Source: Gammaproteobacteria bacterium
GTDB taxonomy: Bacteria; Pseudomonadota; Gammaproteobacteria; Steroidobacterales; Foliamicaceae
Reading direction: 5' to 3'
Length of the DNA: 60,573 bases
Assembly (NCBI GenBank): GCA_026708965.1
Contig: JAPOTY010000015.1
Coordinates: forward strand, 5,001-65,573
How positions within the stretch are numbered: the first letter of the stretch is position 1; every line of letters begins with the position of its first letter. The notes beneath the pieces are model-generated. The model was not told the origin of the DNA and did not search any database. It saw nothing but the letters and a program-made list of their open reading frames with translations. Made by a program: the position numbers and the translations under genes. Positions 50,511 to 59,647 of this stretch are shown here, piece by piece.

Positions 50511-52712
50511 TTAGCCGATCTCGGCGGGGTCCACATCGACGGACCAGCTCACGCGGCGCGGGCGTTTGAGTTCGCGGACCGCGGGAATCCACCGGTCCAG
50601 GAATGATTGCAGGCGGGCGCGGCTGGCGGAGCGCGCCAGAAGCTGCGCGTGATTGCGGTCGCGGCGGCGTTCCATCAGCGCGGGGGCCGGGCCCAGCAGC
50701 TGCACGTCGGAACCGGCGGCATCCGCGCCGATAGCTGTCTTGGCGCGGTTCAGGAACTCATCGAGGCTAGCAGCCTCAGGCGCGTTGGCGCGCAGCACCG
50801 CCAGATGGGCGAAGGGCGGCCAGCCGCTGCTGCGGCGAAGCTCCAGGGCAGTGGCGGCAAAGCCGGGATAGCCCTCTTTGAGCAGTTGGCGCAATAACGG
50901 ATGCTCGGGAAACCGCGTTTGCAGCACCAACAGGCCCGGCTTTTCGCGGCGGCCGGCCCGGCCGGCCACCTGAACCAGCGTTTGCGCCAGCCTTTCCGGG
51001 CCCCGGAACTCCTGCGAGAACAGGCCCTGGTCCGCGTCGATCACCGCCACCAGGCCGAGGCTGGGGAAATCGTGGCCTTTGGTGAGCATTTGGGTGCCGA
51101 GCAGAATGCGGTAGCGGCGTTCGCGGATGCCGCCTAGGATATGCTCCAGCCTGCGCCTGCCGCGCACATTGTCGCGGTCCATGCGCGCCACCGGGTAATC
51201 GGGGAAGCGCGCCTGAAGCTCTTCCTCCAGGCGCTCGGTTCCGCGCCCTATCGTTTGCAGCGGCGTGCCGCATTTCCCGCACACGGGCGCCGGGCGGCGC
51301 CGGGCGCCGCAATGATGGCAGAGCAGCAGGCCGCGCCGGCGGTAGAACACCATGCGCGCGTCGCAATGGCGGCATTCCTCCGCTTGCCGGCAGTCCGGAC
51401 ACATCAGCACCGGGGCGAAGCCGCGGCGGTTGAGGTACAGCAGCACCTGCGAGCCTGATTCAAGCTGTTCGGACATGGCCCGAACCAGCGGCGCGCTCAA
51501 ACCATGCTCCGGCGGGTGCCGATTCAGATCCACGAGGCGGGCCTGCGGCGGGCGGGCGCCCGTGACCTTTTGGGTCAGGCGCCGCCGCGCGTAGCGCTTT
51601 CTTTGCACATTCAGCAAAGATTCAAGCGCCGGCGTGGCCGACCCCAAAACGATCGGTATGCCTGCCTTGGACGCGCGCATCACGGCGAGGTCGCGGGCTT
51701 GGTAGCGGAAGCCGTCCTGTTGCTTGTAGGACGGATCGTGCTCCTCGTCCACCACGATCAGGCCGAGTTCGCGGCAGGGGACAAACACGGCGGAGCGGGT
51801 GCCCACCACGAGCCGCGCCCGCCCGGCGCGGGCATTCGCCCAAGCGTCCAGGCGCTCGCCGTCGCTTAAGCCCGAATGCAGCACCGCCGCAGGTGCCCGG
51901 AAGCGGGCCTGAAGCCGCTCGGCCAGCTGCGGAGTCAGCCCGATTTCCGGCGCCAGCAGCAGGCATTGGCGCCCGGAAGCGAGCACCTGTTCCACCAAGT
52001 GCAGGTACACCTCCGTCTTGCCGCTGGCCGTTACGCCGTCCAGAAGATGGCAAGCATAGCCTTGGCCCATCGGCATGGCGTTCACCGCAGCGGCCTGTTC
52101 GGCGCTCAACGCAAGCGGCTTCTCGCGCAGCATATCCGCAGGGTCCGGGGAGGCAGGCGCGAAGGATTCCGCCAGCCCCTTGCCTTCGAGCAGCCGAATG
52201 ATTCTCCGCCAGCCGGGCATGAGCGCAGCAAGCGCTCTCTCCTCCAAACCGTCGCGCCCAGCCTCGATCAGCCTGTCAAGCAATTGGCGCTGCCGCGGCG
52301 CGCGCGCTACGAGCCCGTGCGCTTCATTCGCAGGCTTGCCGCTTGCCCGCCAGAGAACGGGGGCCGGCGGCAAACCGGCGCCGCGTCGCAATTGCTGCGG
52401 CAAGGCGTAGGCAAGAACCTGGCCTGAAGGATGGCAGTAGTAGCGCGCCGCCCATCGCAGCACCTCGAGGGTGGCCGGGTCCCAAAGCGGCTCGGCATCC
52501 AGCGCCTTGAGCACCGGCCGCAGCCGGTCGGCGGGCACTTCCGATCCCTCAAGGTGTTCAAGCACGATGCCGGTGCGCCTTCCAGTGCCCAGCGGCACCG
52601 AAACGCGCGTCCCGATTTGCGGAACCGGCCCCTCGGCGGGCGCCAGATAGTCCAGCAAGGGCGCCGCGAAGCGCGGCCCCACCGCCACCCGCAATAAAGA
52701 ATCGACCGGCAT
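50511..52712 (-). CDS. priA: primosomal protein N' (replication restart helicase)
   Basis: 733 residues from the ATG at 52712; an in-frame ATG at 52751 is also possible. PriA reloads the replisome at stalled forks. Domains in order: an N-terminal 3'-end binding domain (LLRVAVGPRFAAPLLDY), the helicase with DGVTASGKTEVYLHL (Walker A) and LIVVDEEHDPSYKQQDGFRY (DEAH-like, DEEH). A zinc-binding insert follows with CPDCRQAEECRHC and CHHCGARRRPAPVCGKC. The C-terminal domain ends at DVDPAEIG. It is transcribed toward the hicB-like gene. Confidence 0.96.
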   Translation of the reverse strand: MPVDSLLRVAVGPRFAAPLLDYLAPAEGPVPQIGTRVSVPLGTGRRTGIVLEHLEGSEVPADRLRPVLKALDAEPLWDPATLEVLRWAARYYCHPSGQVLAYALPQQLRRGAGLPPAPVLWRASGKPANEAHGLVARAPRQRQLLDRLIEAGRDGLEERALAALMPGWRRIIRLLEGKGLAESFAPASPDPADMLREKPLALSAEQAAAVNAMPMGQGYACHLLDGVTASGKTEVYLHLVEQVLASGRQCLLLAPEIGLTPQLAERLQARFRAPAAVLHSGLSDGERLDAWANARAGRARLVVGTRSAVFVPCRELGLIVVDEEHDPSYKQQDGFRYQARDLAVMRASKAGIPIVLGSATPALESLLNVQRKRYARRRLTQKVTGARPPQARLVDLNRHPPEHGLSAPLVRAMSEQLESGSQVLLYLNRRGFAPVLMCPDCRQAEECRHCDARMVFYRRRGLLLCHHCGARRRPAPVCGKCGTPLQTIGRGTERLEEELQARFPDYPVARMDRDNVRGRRRLEHILGGIRERRYRILLGTQMLTKGHDFPSLGLVAVIDADQGLFSQEFRGPERLAQTLVQVAGRAGRREKPGLLVLQTRFPEHPLLRQLLKEGYPGFAATALELRRSSGWPPFAHLAVLRANAPEAASLDEFLNRAKTAIGADAAGSDVQLLGPAPALMERRRDRNHAQLLARSASRARLQSFLDRWIPAVRELKRPRRVSWSVDVDPAEIG

Positions 52713-52762
52713 TCGGCCACGATACCCCGAACCGAATGCCGCCGCGACCACGGTCGGTATTA

Positions 52763-52790
52763 GCGTTACGTCCGGGGCCGGACGTAACGC
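52763..52790. terminator. 28-base palindrome between the VOC gene and priA
   Basis: GCGTTACGTCCGG and CCGGACGTAACGC are perfect 13-base arms around GG. It lies 16 bases after the VOC stop and 51 bases before the priA start. No U-run follows, so it may be a weak terminator, an operator for priA, or a mobile palindrome. It is not related to the family at 20.1 and 43.3 kb. Confidence 0.4.
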
Positions 52791-52805
52791 GCGCCAGCTT
52801 CAGCC

Positions 52806-53300
52806 TTATCGCGCCACGTTAGCATTCCAGTTTTCAGCGGGGCGGTCGATAATATTGATCATCATGCCGTCAGGATCGCGGCAGGTCATTTCCAACTGGC
52901 GCAGGGTGTGAACGACAAGCAGTTGAGGTTCGCACACGATTTCGCCGCCAAATTCAACGATGCGGTCGCGCACCGCGCGAATATCCGTGGCGAAGAACAC
53001 CATGCAGCCTTCGCCCAGATTGGCGCCCTGGTTTTCGCGCCGAACCGGCGGAGGCGAGGGCTCGACCTCGAACAGGCCCACCATGCCGAAATTGATCTCG
53101 TCGGCCTTAACGATCTCATAGCGGATCACGCTGTCTTCCGGAACCCCGATCAGCGCATGCCCCGCCTTGTGCTCAAGCACCCCGCTGGCGTAAACCTCGC
53201 GGTAGCCGAGGGCCTCCCTGTAGAAACGAACCGATCTTTCCAAATCGGAAACGAAAATGGCCGTGCGCACCAGGCGGCTGACTTGCGGCGTGTCGTTCAT
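52806..53300 (-). CDS. VOC/glyoxalase-fold protein
   Basis: 164 residues from the ATG at 53300, which has GGGAGGTC before it; an earlier in-frame ATG at 53396 is less likely. SRLVRTAIFVSDLERSVRFYREALGY is the first VOC module (ends SRLVRTA and REALGY), and MTCRDPDGMMINIIDRP the last. It is distantly related to the VOC protein at 20355-20852, which has the same length. The expected metal-ligand Glu near the C-terminus is replaced in the NIIDRP segment, so the metal site may be changed. Its substrate is unknown. Confidence 0.85.
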   Translation of the reverse strand: MNDTPQVSRLVRTAIFVSDLERSVRFYREALGYREVYASGVLEHKAGHALIGVPEDSVIRYEIVKADEINFGMVGLFEVEPSPPPVRRENQGANLGEGCMVFFATDIRAVRDRIVEFGGEIVCEPQLLVVHTLRQLEMTCRDPDGMMINIIDRPAENWNANVAR

Positions 53301-53493
53301 ATCGGACCTCCCTTGTGAATGAAGAGCGGCATTCCGCTCGGAGAAAAAAAGACATCGGGAAAGAAGTTCTTTAGGATTGCATCTTCCCCATCCCAATGCG
53401 GAGAATCTTGTGCTACGTTTCAGTCATCGTCAATTGCGATTCTCAAGAAATTGACATGAACGTTGAAACGCACGAAGAGCTGAAAGCCAAGAG

Positions 53494-53619
53494 ATGGGAG
53501 ATCGCGAACCGGCCCGCATACAATTGGACAACGGTGACATCCGCTTCGCCGAGCTACACTGGTATGAGGCACACGGCATCGGTCGCCGCGAACTGAAACG
53601 CAAACGCTACTTGGACTGA
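53494..53619 (+). CDS. 41-residue small protein
   Basis: MGDREPARIQLDNGDIRFAE, then LHWYEAHGIGRRELKRKRYLD. The HWYEAHGIGRxExKxKR block recurs in many bacterial small proteins that I know only as hypothetical, and it lies here in a frame that overlaps a 46-codon ORF from 53456. The conservation favours this frame. It ends two bases before the next ORF and probably forms a pair with it. It could have lost its first residues by a frameshift. Confidence 0.5.
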   Translation: MGDREPARIQLDNGDIRFAELHWYEAHGIGRRELKRKRYLD

Positions 53620-53621
53620 AC

Positions 53622-53858
53622 ATGACTACACGAACCGCCCACCCCGAATATGTTGTATGCGTCGAAAACGACGGTTATCCGGTTTCCTTGGAACTGCACA
53701 AGATCTACCGCACACTGCCTGACGAGGATGCGCTCGCTGACGGCGATTTGCGCATTATCGACGAAAGCGGCGAGGACTACCTGTTTCCCGCCGCCGCTTT
53801 CGTCGCCATCACCCTGCCCGAGCGCGTCCGCTCGTCCCTCCTCAGCGCCGTCCCATAA
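53622..53858 (+). CDS. 78-residue hypothetical protein
   Basis: MTTRTAHPEYVVCVENDGYP, then LELHKIYRTLPDEDALADGDLRIIDESGEDYLFPAAAFVAITLPERV (ends LELHKIYR and ITLPERV). It looks like a small beta-barrel (SH3-like) with the recurring IDESGEDYLFPA block, seen in many short conserved proteins of unknown role. The small HWYEAHGIG protein is immediately upstream, and this pairing is common in my recollection. GGACTGAAC precedes the ATG. Confidence 0.65.
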   Translation: MTTRTAHPEYVVCVENDGYPVSLELHKIYRTLPDEDALADGDLRIIDESGEDYLFPAAAFVAITLPERVRSSLLSAVP

Positions 53859-53908
53859 CGTTCCAAGCCATCTTTTCGTCCAACTACGCATCGTAGCTGG
53901 GTGAAGTG

Positions 53909-53986
53909 ATGCCAAAACATGCGGAGCGCGATTTCGAGACAACGATAGAGGCCGGGTTGATCAGCGAGGGCCACGCTGCGGAGTGA
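53909..53986 (+). pseudogene. possible HsdR N-terminal remnant
   Basis: 25 codons read MPKHAERDFETTIEAGLISE, then stop at a TGA. The HAERDFETTIEAGL pattern resembles the first helix of type I restriction HsdR subunits. Nothing of the rest of hsdR remains before pntB. The match is short, so this is tentative. Confidence 0.35.
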
Positions 53987-54023
53987 CTGGGGGCTAGCGG
54001 GGCAACCAGGCCCAAAGCCCGCG

Positions 54024-55403
54024 CTAGATTTCGTGGACGGCGCGGATGAGTTCGGCGCACATGGCCTGGCCGTCGCCGTAGAGCATTCGGGTGCGGTCCT
54101 CGTAGAAGAGGGCGTTCTCGATGCCGGAGAAGCCGGTTCCCTGGCCGCGCTTGATGACGATGGCGTTGCTGGCCTTGTCGGCATCGAGTATCGGCATGCC
54201 GTAGATGGGGCTGGCGGTATCGGTGCGGGCGGCCGTGTTGACCACATCGTTGGCGCCGATCACCAGCGCCACGTCGGTCTTGGGGAATTCCGGGTTGATT
54301 TCCGCCTCGTCGAAGATCAGGTCGTAGGGCACGCCGGCTTCCGCCAGCAGCACGTTCATGTGCCCCGGCATGCGGCCGGCCACCGGGTGGATCGCGAATT
54401 TCACCCGCACGCCGCGCTTCATCAGCGCCTCGGCCAGCTCCCATACCTTGTGCTGGGCCTGCGCCACGGCCATGCCGTAGCCGGGAATGATGATGACCTG
54501 GCGGGCGAAGCCCAGCATGACCGCCGCGTCGATGGCCTCCACCGGCTTCATGGCCCCCTCGATCCCGTCGCCTCCGGCGGCCGTCTCGCCGAAAGCGCTG
54601 AACAGCACATTGGCCAGCGAGCGGTTCATGGCCTTGGCCATCAGCTGGGTCAGCAGGGTGCCGGCGGCGCCCACCACGGTGCCGGCAATAATCATGGCGG
54701 CGTTGTCCAGCACCAAGCCTTCCAAGCCCACCGCGAGTCCGGTCAGCGCGTTGTACAGCGAAATCACCACCGGCATGTCGGCGCCGCCGATCGGCATGGT
54801 GAGGGTGAGTCCCAGCAGCAGCGCCACGGCGATGAATACCGTCAGCCACGGCCCGCCCACATCCATCACGACCAGCGCGGCGGCCGCCGCCGCCACCGCC
54901 AGAATCAATACGTTGAGCGCGTTCTGGCCGGCGAAGCGCAAGGCCCGTTTCACCCAGCCTTGCAGCTTGGCGAAGGCCAGCAGGCTGCCTGAGAACGAGA
55001 CCGCGCCGATCAGCGCGCCGGTCACCGCCAGCGTCGCCACCGTCCAGCTCATTCCGTCCCCGTGGCCATCGCCGAGAAGCGCCACCCAGGCGATAGCCGC
55101 CGCCGCGCCGCCGCCCATGCCGTTGTAAAGCGCGATCATTTGCGGCATGCCGGTCATCGCCACCCGGCGGCCGCTGATCCAGGCCGGCACGCCGCCGGCG
55201 ATGATGGCCGCCCCGATCAGCAGGAGGTTTTCGGGCTTCATGCCCGGCCAGAAAAAGGTCACGGCAGTGGCCAGCACCATTCCTGAGCCGGCCCAAACGA
55301 TGCCGCGCCGCGCCCCGGCCGGCGAGCTCATCGCCTTCAGGCCCAGAATGAACAGGACCGCGGCCAGGAAATAGCTGGCGGCAATAAGGGTGTCAAGGCT
55401 CAT
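54024..55403 (-). CDS. pntB: NAD(P) transhydrogenase subunit beta
   Basis: 459 residues. The N-terminal half has about nine membrane helices with the proton path. The C-terminal half is the NADP(H)-binding domain III: VIIIPGYGMAVAQAQHKVWEL (ends VIIIPGYGMA and KVWEL), FAIHPVAGRMPGHMNVLLAEA, and ALVIGANDVVNTAARTD, all hallmark. The final CAELIRAVHEI is standard. It couples hydride transfer between NADH and NADP+ to proton flow across the inner membrane. It overlaps the small TM subunit gene by four bases. Confidence 0.97.
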   Translation of the reverse strand: MSLDTLIAASYFLAAVLFILGLKAMSSPAGARRGIVWAGSGMVLATAVTFFWPGMKPENLLLIGAAIIAGGVPAWISGRRVAMTGMPQMIALYNGMGGGAAAAIAWVALLGDGHGDGMSWTVATLAVTGALIGAVSFSGSLLAFAKLQGWVKRALRFAGQNALNVLILAVAAAAAALVVMDVGGPWLTVFIAVALLLGLTLTMPIGGADMPVVISLYNALTGLAVGLEGLVLDNAAMIIAGTVVGAAGTLLTQLMAKAMNRSLANVLFSAFGETAAGGDGIEGAMKPVEAIDAAVMLGFARQVIIIPGYGMAVAQAQHKVWELAEALMKRGVRVKFAIHPVAGRMPGHMNVLLAEAGVPYDLIFDEAEINPEFPKTDVALVIGANDVVNTAARTDTASPIYGMPILDADKASNAIVIKRGQGTGFSGIENALFYEDRTRMLYGDGQAMCAELIRAVHEI

Positions 55404-55702
55404 TCCTGGTCCTGGTCCCTATCCTTGCTGCGCTTGAACATCTCCAGCATCCGCTCGGTGACCACATAGCCGCCCACCGCGTTGCCCGAGGCCAGGGCCA
55501 CGCCCACAAAGCCGATCACTTTCTCCAGCGTGGTGTCCGCGAACCCCAGCGCCACCATGGCGCCAACGAGAACGATGCCGTGAATGAAGTTCGAGCCGGA
55601 CATCAGCGGCGTGTGCAGGATGACCGGCACCCGCGAAATCACCTCGTAGCCGACGAAGGCCGCCAGCATGAAGATGTACAACGCCACGAAGCCGTCGATC
55701 AT
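55400..55702 (-). CDS. pntAB: NAD(P) transhydrogenase subunit alpha, membrane part
   Basis: 100 residues with three membrane helices (LYIFMLAAFVGYEVI, FIHGIVLVGAMVALGF and VIGFVGVALASGNAVGGYVV, given in part). HTPLMSGSNFIHGIVLVGA is the family signature. In E. coli this is fused to the soluble part; here it is a separate gene, as in Rhodospirillum. It lies six bases after the soluble subunit gene. Confidence 0.95.
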   Translation of the reverse strand: MIDGFVALYIFMLAAFVGYEVISRVPVILHTPLMSGSNFIHGIVLVGAMVALGFADTTLEKVIGFVGVALASGNAVGGYVVTERMLEMFKRSKDRDQDQE

Positions 55703-55708
55703 CGCGGT

Positions 55709-56824
55709 TCAGCCCCTCCTCGCGCCCGCGTAGCGGATCTCGCCCTCATGGGTCAGCAGCGTGCCCGCGAAGACCGGATCGTCCAGATCGAGCGAGAACT
55801 CGTCGCCGCTGATGGCGGGCTTGATGAAATTAAATAGGTTGCGCGAATACATGGCGCTGGCGTGGCGGGCCATCATGGCCGGCACTTTCAGGGGCGCCAT
55901 GATGCGCACGCCGTTATGCTCCACCGTCTCGCCCGGGCGGCTTAATTCGCAGTTGCCGCCGCCCTCGGCCGCCAGATCCACGATCACCGAGCCCGCCCGC
56001 ATCCGCTCGACCGCGGCGGCGCTCACGATGCGCGGCGAGGGCCGGCCGGGCACCGCGGCCGTGGTGATCAGCATGTCGCAGGCCGCGATATGGCGGTCCA
56101 GGGCCTTTTGCTGCATGGCTTTTTCCTCGACCGTCAGTTCCCGCGCATAGCCGCCTTCGCCGGTGGCGCTCACGCCGGAATCAACGAAGCGGGCGCCTAG
56201 GGATTCCACCTGCTCGCGGGTCTCCTCGCGCACATCGTAGGCCTCGACCACGGCGCCGAGCCGGCGCGCCGTGGCGATGGCTTGCAGCCCGGCCACGCCA
56301 ACGCCCAGCACTAAGGCGCGGGCGGGGCTGATCGTGCCGGCGGCAGTGGTGAGCATGGGCAGAAATTTCTGCATCTCGTCGGCCGCCATCAGCACCGCCT
56401 TGTAGCCGGCCACCGAAGCCTGCGAGGACAGCACGTCCATCGACTGGGCGCGCGAGATGCGCGGCACCAGCTCCATCGAGAACGCCGTCACCCCGGCATC
56501 GCGCAAGGCATCCGTGGTTGCCGACGGCGCGTAGGCGTTCAAAAGACCCGCCACCATCGCGCCCTTATTCAGCTCCGCGATGCGCTCGATGGCCGGCGGC
56601 CCCACGCAAAACAAGGCATCGCAGGCCTTCGTGACGGCGGCGGGCGAAGATTCAAGCCCAATATCCTTGTAGTCGCTGTCCGAAAAACTGGCGGCAAGGC
56701 CCGCGCCCTTCTCCATCACCACGCGCAGCCCCGCCGCCTGCATGCGCGCCCAAACCTTGGGCACCACGGCCACGCGCTTTTCGCCGGGCGCGGTCTCGCG
56801 CAAAACGCCGATGGTTAGAGGCAT
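55709..56824 (-). CDS. pntAA: NAD(P) transhydrogenase subunit alpha, NAD-binding part
   Basis: 371 residues. GVLRETAPGEKRVAVVPKV opens the alanine-dehydrogenase-like fold, and LGVGVAGLQAIATARRLGAVVEAYD is the NAD-binding Rossmann segment (ends LGVGVAGLQA and VVEAYD). RSQSMDVLSSQA (here ISRAQSMDVLSSQA) and LITTAAVPGRPSPRIV complete the family pattern. It is the soluble domain I of a three-subunit transhydrogenase and the first gene of the pnt operon. The gap of 132 bases to the HNH gene holds the promoter for the latter. Confidence 0.96.
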   Translation of the reverse strand: MPLTIGVLRETAPGEKRVAVVPKVWARMQAAGLRVVMEKGAGLAASFSDSDYKDIGLESSPAAVTKACDALFCVGPPAIERIAELNKGAMVAGLLNAYAPSATTDALRDAGVTAFSMELVPRISRAQSMDVLSSQASVAGYKAVLMAADEMQKFLPMLTTAAGTISPARALVLGVGVAGLQAIATARRLGAVVEAYDVREETREQVESLGARFVDSGVSATGEGGYARELTVEEKAMQQKALDRHIAACDMLITTAAVPGRPSPRIVSAAAVERMRAGSVIVDLAAEGGGNCELSRPGETVEHNGVRIMAPLKVPAMMARHASAMYSRNLFNFIKPAISGDEFSLDLDDPVFAGTLLTHEGEIRYAGARRG

Positions 56825-56906
56825 CTGGAAAAGGAAATCATGCGCGGAAAACGGGAGTTAGCGCGCATTTTAGCCGACCGGCCGCGCCGATTTCCCCCGC
56901 CAGTCA

Positions 56907-56934
56907 TTGAAATTTCGTAATTTAGAGGTATAAG
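56907..56934 (+). promoter_or_regulatory. sigma70-type promoter for the HNH gene
   Basis: TTGAAA (five of six) is followed by a 16-base spacer and TATAAG (five of six). Transcription would start near 56941, about 16 bases before the ATG at 56957, just leaving room for the AGGGAG ribosome site at 56945. This is one of the clearest promoters in the window. Confidence 0.6.
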
Positions 56935-56956
56935 GCCATCTGAAAGGGAGCGTGCG

Positions 56957-57574
56957 ATGCTGCTGCTTGAAGATGCCTTGGATTTGCGCCAGTGGGTGCT
57001 GCGCACCGACGTGGCGGGCCACCCCTTAGGCTGGATCGATTACCGCGATGCCGTGCGGCTCTATCACGCGGGCCAGGTGGCTTATCACTGCGGCCGGCCC
57101 CTGTTCCGGATTCGCGGCGGCATTTGCGCGCATACCGGCGATCGCAGCGAGGTGGACGTGAATACGATCGTGGCCACCCAAGGCGTGTCGGCGGGACTCA
57201 ATAAGCGTCTCGGCAACTATATGCCGCCGCTCAACAATCACACGCTGTTCCGCCGCGACGCGCAAATTTGCATGTACTGCGGCGGGCGCTTCCTCAAGCG
57301 CGACCTCACGCGCGATCATGTGCGCCCCATCAGCATGGGCGGATCGGATGCTTGGGCCAACGTGGTGGCGGCCTGCAAGCGCTGCAATAATTTCAAGGGC
57401 GGGCGGCTGCCGGAGGATGCCGGCCTGCAATTGCTGGCCGTGCCCTTCGTGCCCACCTATGCCGAGTACATCTACCTGAAGGGGCGCCGGGTGCTGGCCG
57501 ACCAGATGGAATTCCTCAAGGCCCATTTCCCGCGCGACAGCCGCTTGCAAAGCCGCTTCGGGCAGGCCGCCTGA
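56957..57574 (+). CDS. HNH endonuclease family protein
   Basis: 205 residues. The HNH fold covers about 107-153: [29 protein letters not shown] (ends QICMYCGG and PISMGGSD) and [15 protein letters not shown]. The two CxxC pairs bind zinc, and DH is the start of the active site. The N-terminal 100 residues ([24 protein letters not shown]) are a domain seen in other small HNH proteins of gammaproteobacteria. Such free-standing chromosomal HNH genes have unknown function; there is no sign of a phage or intein. It has its own promoter and ribosome site and is followed by acs after 34 bases. Confidence 0.9.
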   Translation: MLLLEDALDLRQWVLRTDVAGHPLGWIDYRDAVRLYHAGQVAYHCGRPLFRIRGGICAHTGDRSEVDVNTIVATQGVSAGLNKRLGNYMPPLNNHTLFRRDAQICMYCGGRFLKRDLTRDHVRPISMGGSDAWANVVAACKRCNNFKGGRLPEDAGLQLLAVPFVPTYAEYIYLKGRRVLADQMEFLKAHFPRDSRLQSRFGQAA

Positions 57575-57608
57575 GTCACCCCTGAACCCCCCCGGACGGC
57601 GAGGCTTC

Positions 57609-59603
57609 GTGTCAACAGGAAAGATCGAATCGGTGCTGAGCGAGGAGCGCAGCTTCGACCCGGACGAATCCTTCGCCGCCCGCGCGCAAATCAACGGGGA
57701 GCGGCTGGCCGCGCTCAGCCGCAAGGGCGAAAGCGACCCGGAGGGCCTGTGGGCCGACCTAGCCCGCGAGATGCTGGCTTGGCATAAGCCGTTCACCGCC
57801 ACCCTCGACCGTTCGCGCGCGCCGCACTTCGCCTGGTTCCCGGACGGCGAGCTGAATGCCAGCGAAGCCTGCTTGGGCCCTTGGATCCAAAAGGCGCCGG
57901 AGCGTCCCGCAATCCTCTACGAGGGCGAGAATGGCGATAGCCGCTCGCTGAGCTACCGCGAGCTGGGCGAAGCGGTGGAGCGCTTAGGCGCGGCCCTGCG
58001 CGCCCAAGGCGTGGCCAGCGGCGACCGGGTGGTGATCTATATGCCGATGTGCCCGGAGGCCATCATCGCCATGCATGCCTGCGCCCGCATCGGCGCCGTG
58101 CATTCGGTGGTGTTCGGCGGCTTTTCGGCCCGCTCGCTCTACGACCGGGTGGTGGATGCCAGCGCCGAAGTCGTCATCACCGCCGACGCCGGCCGCCGCA
58201 GCGGCAAATTCGTGCGCCTCAAGGCCGCGGTGGACCAAGCGCTGGAGCTCGGCGAGCATCCGGTGCGCCGGGTGATCGTTTTCCGGCACTCGGGGGAAGA
58301 GATCGCTTGGCGCGAAGGGCGCGACTGCTGGGCGCATGAACTCACCGAAGCCGCCGCGCCCGGCTGTCCGGCGGAGCAGGTCAACGCCGAGCATCCGCTA
58401 TTCCTGCTCTACACCTCCGGCTCCACCGGCAAGCCCAAGGGCATACAGCACGCCACGGCGGGCTATTTGCTGCACGCCAAGCTCACCTGCCGCTGGGTAT
58501 TCGACCTGCGCGAAAACGACGTGTTCTGGTGCACCGCCGATGTGGGCTGGATTACCGGCCATAGCTACGTCGCCTACGGGCCGCTGGCCTCCGGCGCCAC
58601 CGTGGTGATCTACGAGGGCGCCCCCGCCTGGCCCCACGGCGGCCGTTTCTGGGAAATCTGCCAGCGCTACGGCGTGACCGTGTTCTACACCGCGCCCACC
58701 GCGATCCGCGCCCTGATGAAGCTGGGCGACGAGCTGCCGGGGAAATACGATCTGTCCTCGCTGCGGCTGCTGGGCACCGTGGGCGAGCCGATCAACCCCG
58801 AGGCCTGGATCTGGTACCACCGCGTGATCGGCCGCGAACGCTGCCCGATTGTCGATACTTGGTGGCAAACGGAAACCGGCGGCATCATGATTTCGCCTGT
58901 TCCGGGCGTCACTTCCACCAAGCCCGGCTCCTGCACCCGACCGCTGCCCGGCGTGCAGGCGGCCATCGTCGATGAGAACGGAGCGGAAATCACCGAACCC
59001 GACCGCGGCGGCTATCTGGTGATCCGCCATCCCTGGCCGTCGATGCTGCGCGATATCTGGGGCGACAGCCAGCGCTACCGCGAAACCTACTTCGGCCGGT
59101 TCGGCAACGACTGCTACATCACCGGCGACAGCGCCCGGCGCGATGCCGACGGCTACTTCTGGATCATGGGGCGGCTGGACGACGTGGTGAACGTGTCCGG
59201 CCACCGCCTCGGCACGATGGAAGTCGAATCGGCGCTGGTGGCGCATCCCTCCGTGGCCGAAGCCGCGGTCGTGAGCCGCCCGCACGAGATCAAGGGCGAG
59301 TCGATTTTCGCCTTCGTGGTGCTTAAAAGCGCCTCCGCGAAAGAGGCCGCCCCGTCCTCAAAAACGGACGCCATGCAGCAGGCGCTGCGCGCCTGGGTCG
59401 ATCAGCAACTCGGCCCCATCGCCCGCCCCGACGATCTGCGCATCGTGGAGGCGCTGCCCAAAACCCGCTCCGGCAAAATCATGCGCCGCCTGCTCCGCTC
59501 CATCGCCCGCGGCGAAGCCATCAACCAGGATATCTCCACCTTGGAAAACGCCGACCTCGTCCGCCAACTCACCCAGCCCGCAACGGATCCGCAACCGCCA
59601 TGA
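57609..59603 (+). CDS. acs: acetyl-CoA synthetase
   Basis: 664 residues, starting at a GTG. It forms acetyl-CoA from acetate, ATP and CoA through acetyl-AMP. The phosphate loop is [14 protein letters not shown] near residue 262, followed by [40 protein letters not shown] (acetate pocket Trp) and [17 protein letters not shown] (here [16 protein letters not shown]). The catalytic Lys that is acetylated in regulation lies in [14 protein letters not shown]. An ATP-driven enzyme of this size is Acs and not a longer-chain ligase, judging by the Trp. The TGA lies seven bases before the vapB promoter. Confidence 0.96.
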   Translation: MSTGKIESVLSEERSFDPDESFAARAQINGERLAALSRKGESDPEGLWADLAREMLAWHKPFTATLDRSRAPHFAWFPDGELNASEACLGPWIQKAPERPAILYEGENGDSRSLSYRELGEAVERLGAALRAQGVASGDRVVIYMPMCPEAIIAMHACARIGAVHSVVFGGFSARSLYDRVVDASAEVVITADAGRRSGKFVRLKAAVDQALELGEHPVRRVIVFRHSGEEIAWREGRDCWAHELTEAAAPGCPAEQVNAEHPLFLLYTSGSTGKPKGIQHATAGYLLHAKLTCRWVFDLRENDVFWCTADVGWITGHSYVAYGPLASGATVVIYEGAPAWPHGGRFWEICQRYGVTVFYTAPTAIRALMKLGDELPGKYDLSSLRLLGTVGEPINPEAWIWYHRVIGRERCPIVDTWWQTETGGIMISPVPGVTSTKPGSCTRPLPGVQAAIVDENGAEITEPDRGGYLVIRHPWPSMLRDIWGDSQRYRETYFGRFGNDCYITGDSARRDADGYFWIMGRLDDVVNVSGHRLGTMEVESALVAHPSVAEAAVVSRPHEIKGESIFAFVVLKSASAKEAAPSSKTDAMQQALRAWVDQQLGPIARPDDLRIVEALPKTRSGKIMRRLLRSIARGEAINQDISTLENADLVRQLTQPATDPQPP

Positions 59604-59610
59604 GAGCATC

Positions 59611-59640
59611 TTGACATCAATAAAACATGACATCATGATG
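59611..59640 (+). promoter_or_regulatory. promoter and operator of the vapBC pair
   Basis: TTGACA at 59611 (perfect -35), a 17-base spacer, then CATGAT at 59634 (-10, four of six). TGACATCA occurs at 59612 and 59628 as a direct repeat, and CATCATGATG at 59631-59640 is a perfect palindrome that covers the -10. Transcription would begin at about 59645, only a few bases before the ATG at 59648. Confidence 0.6.
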
Positions 59641-59647
59641 CTCAACT

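Noticed and set aside
53456..53596. 46-codon frame MNVETHEELKAKRWE
   Set aside because: It overlaps the frame with the recurring HWYEAHGIGR block and has no such support, although its first 20 residues look protein-like.
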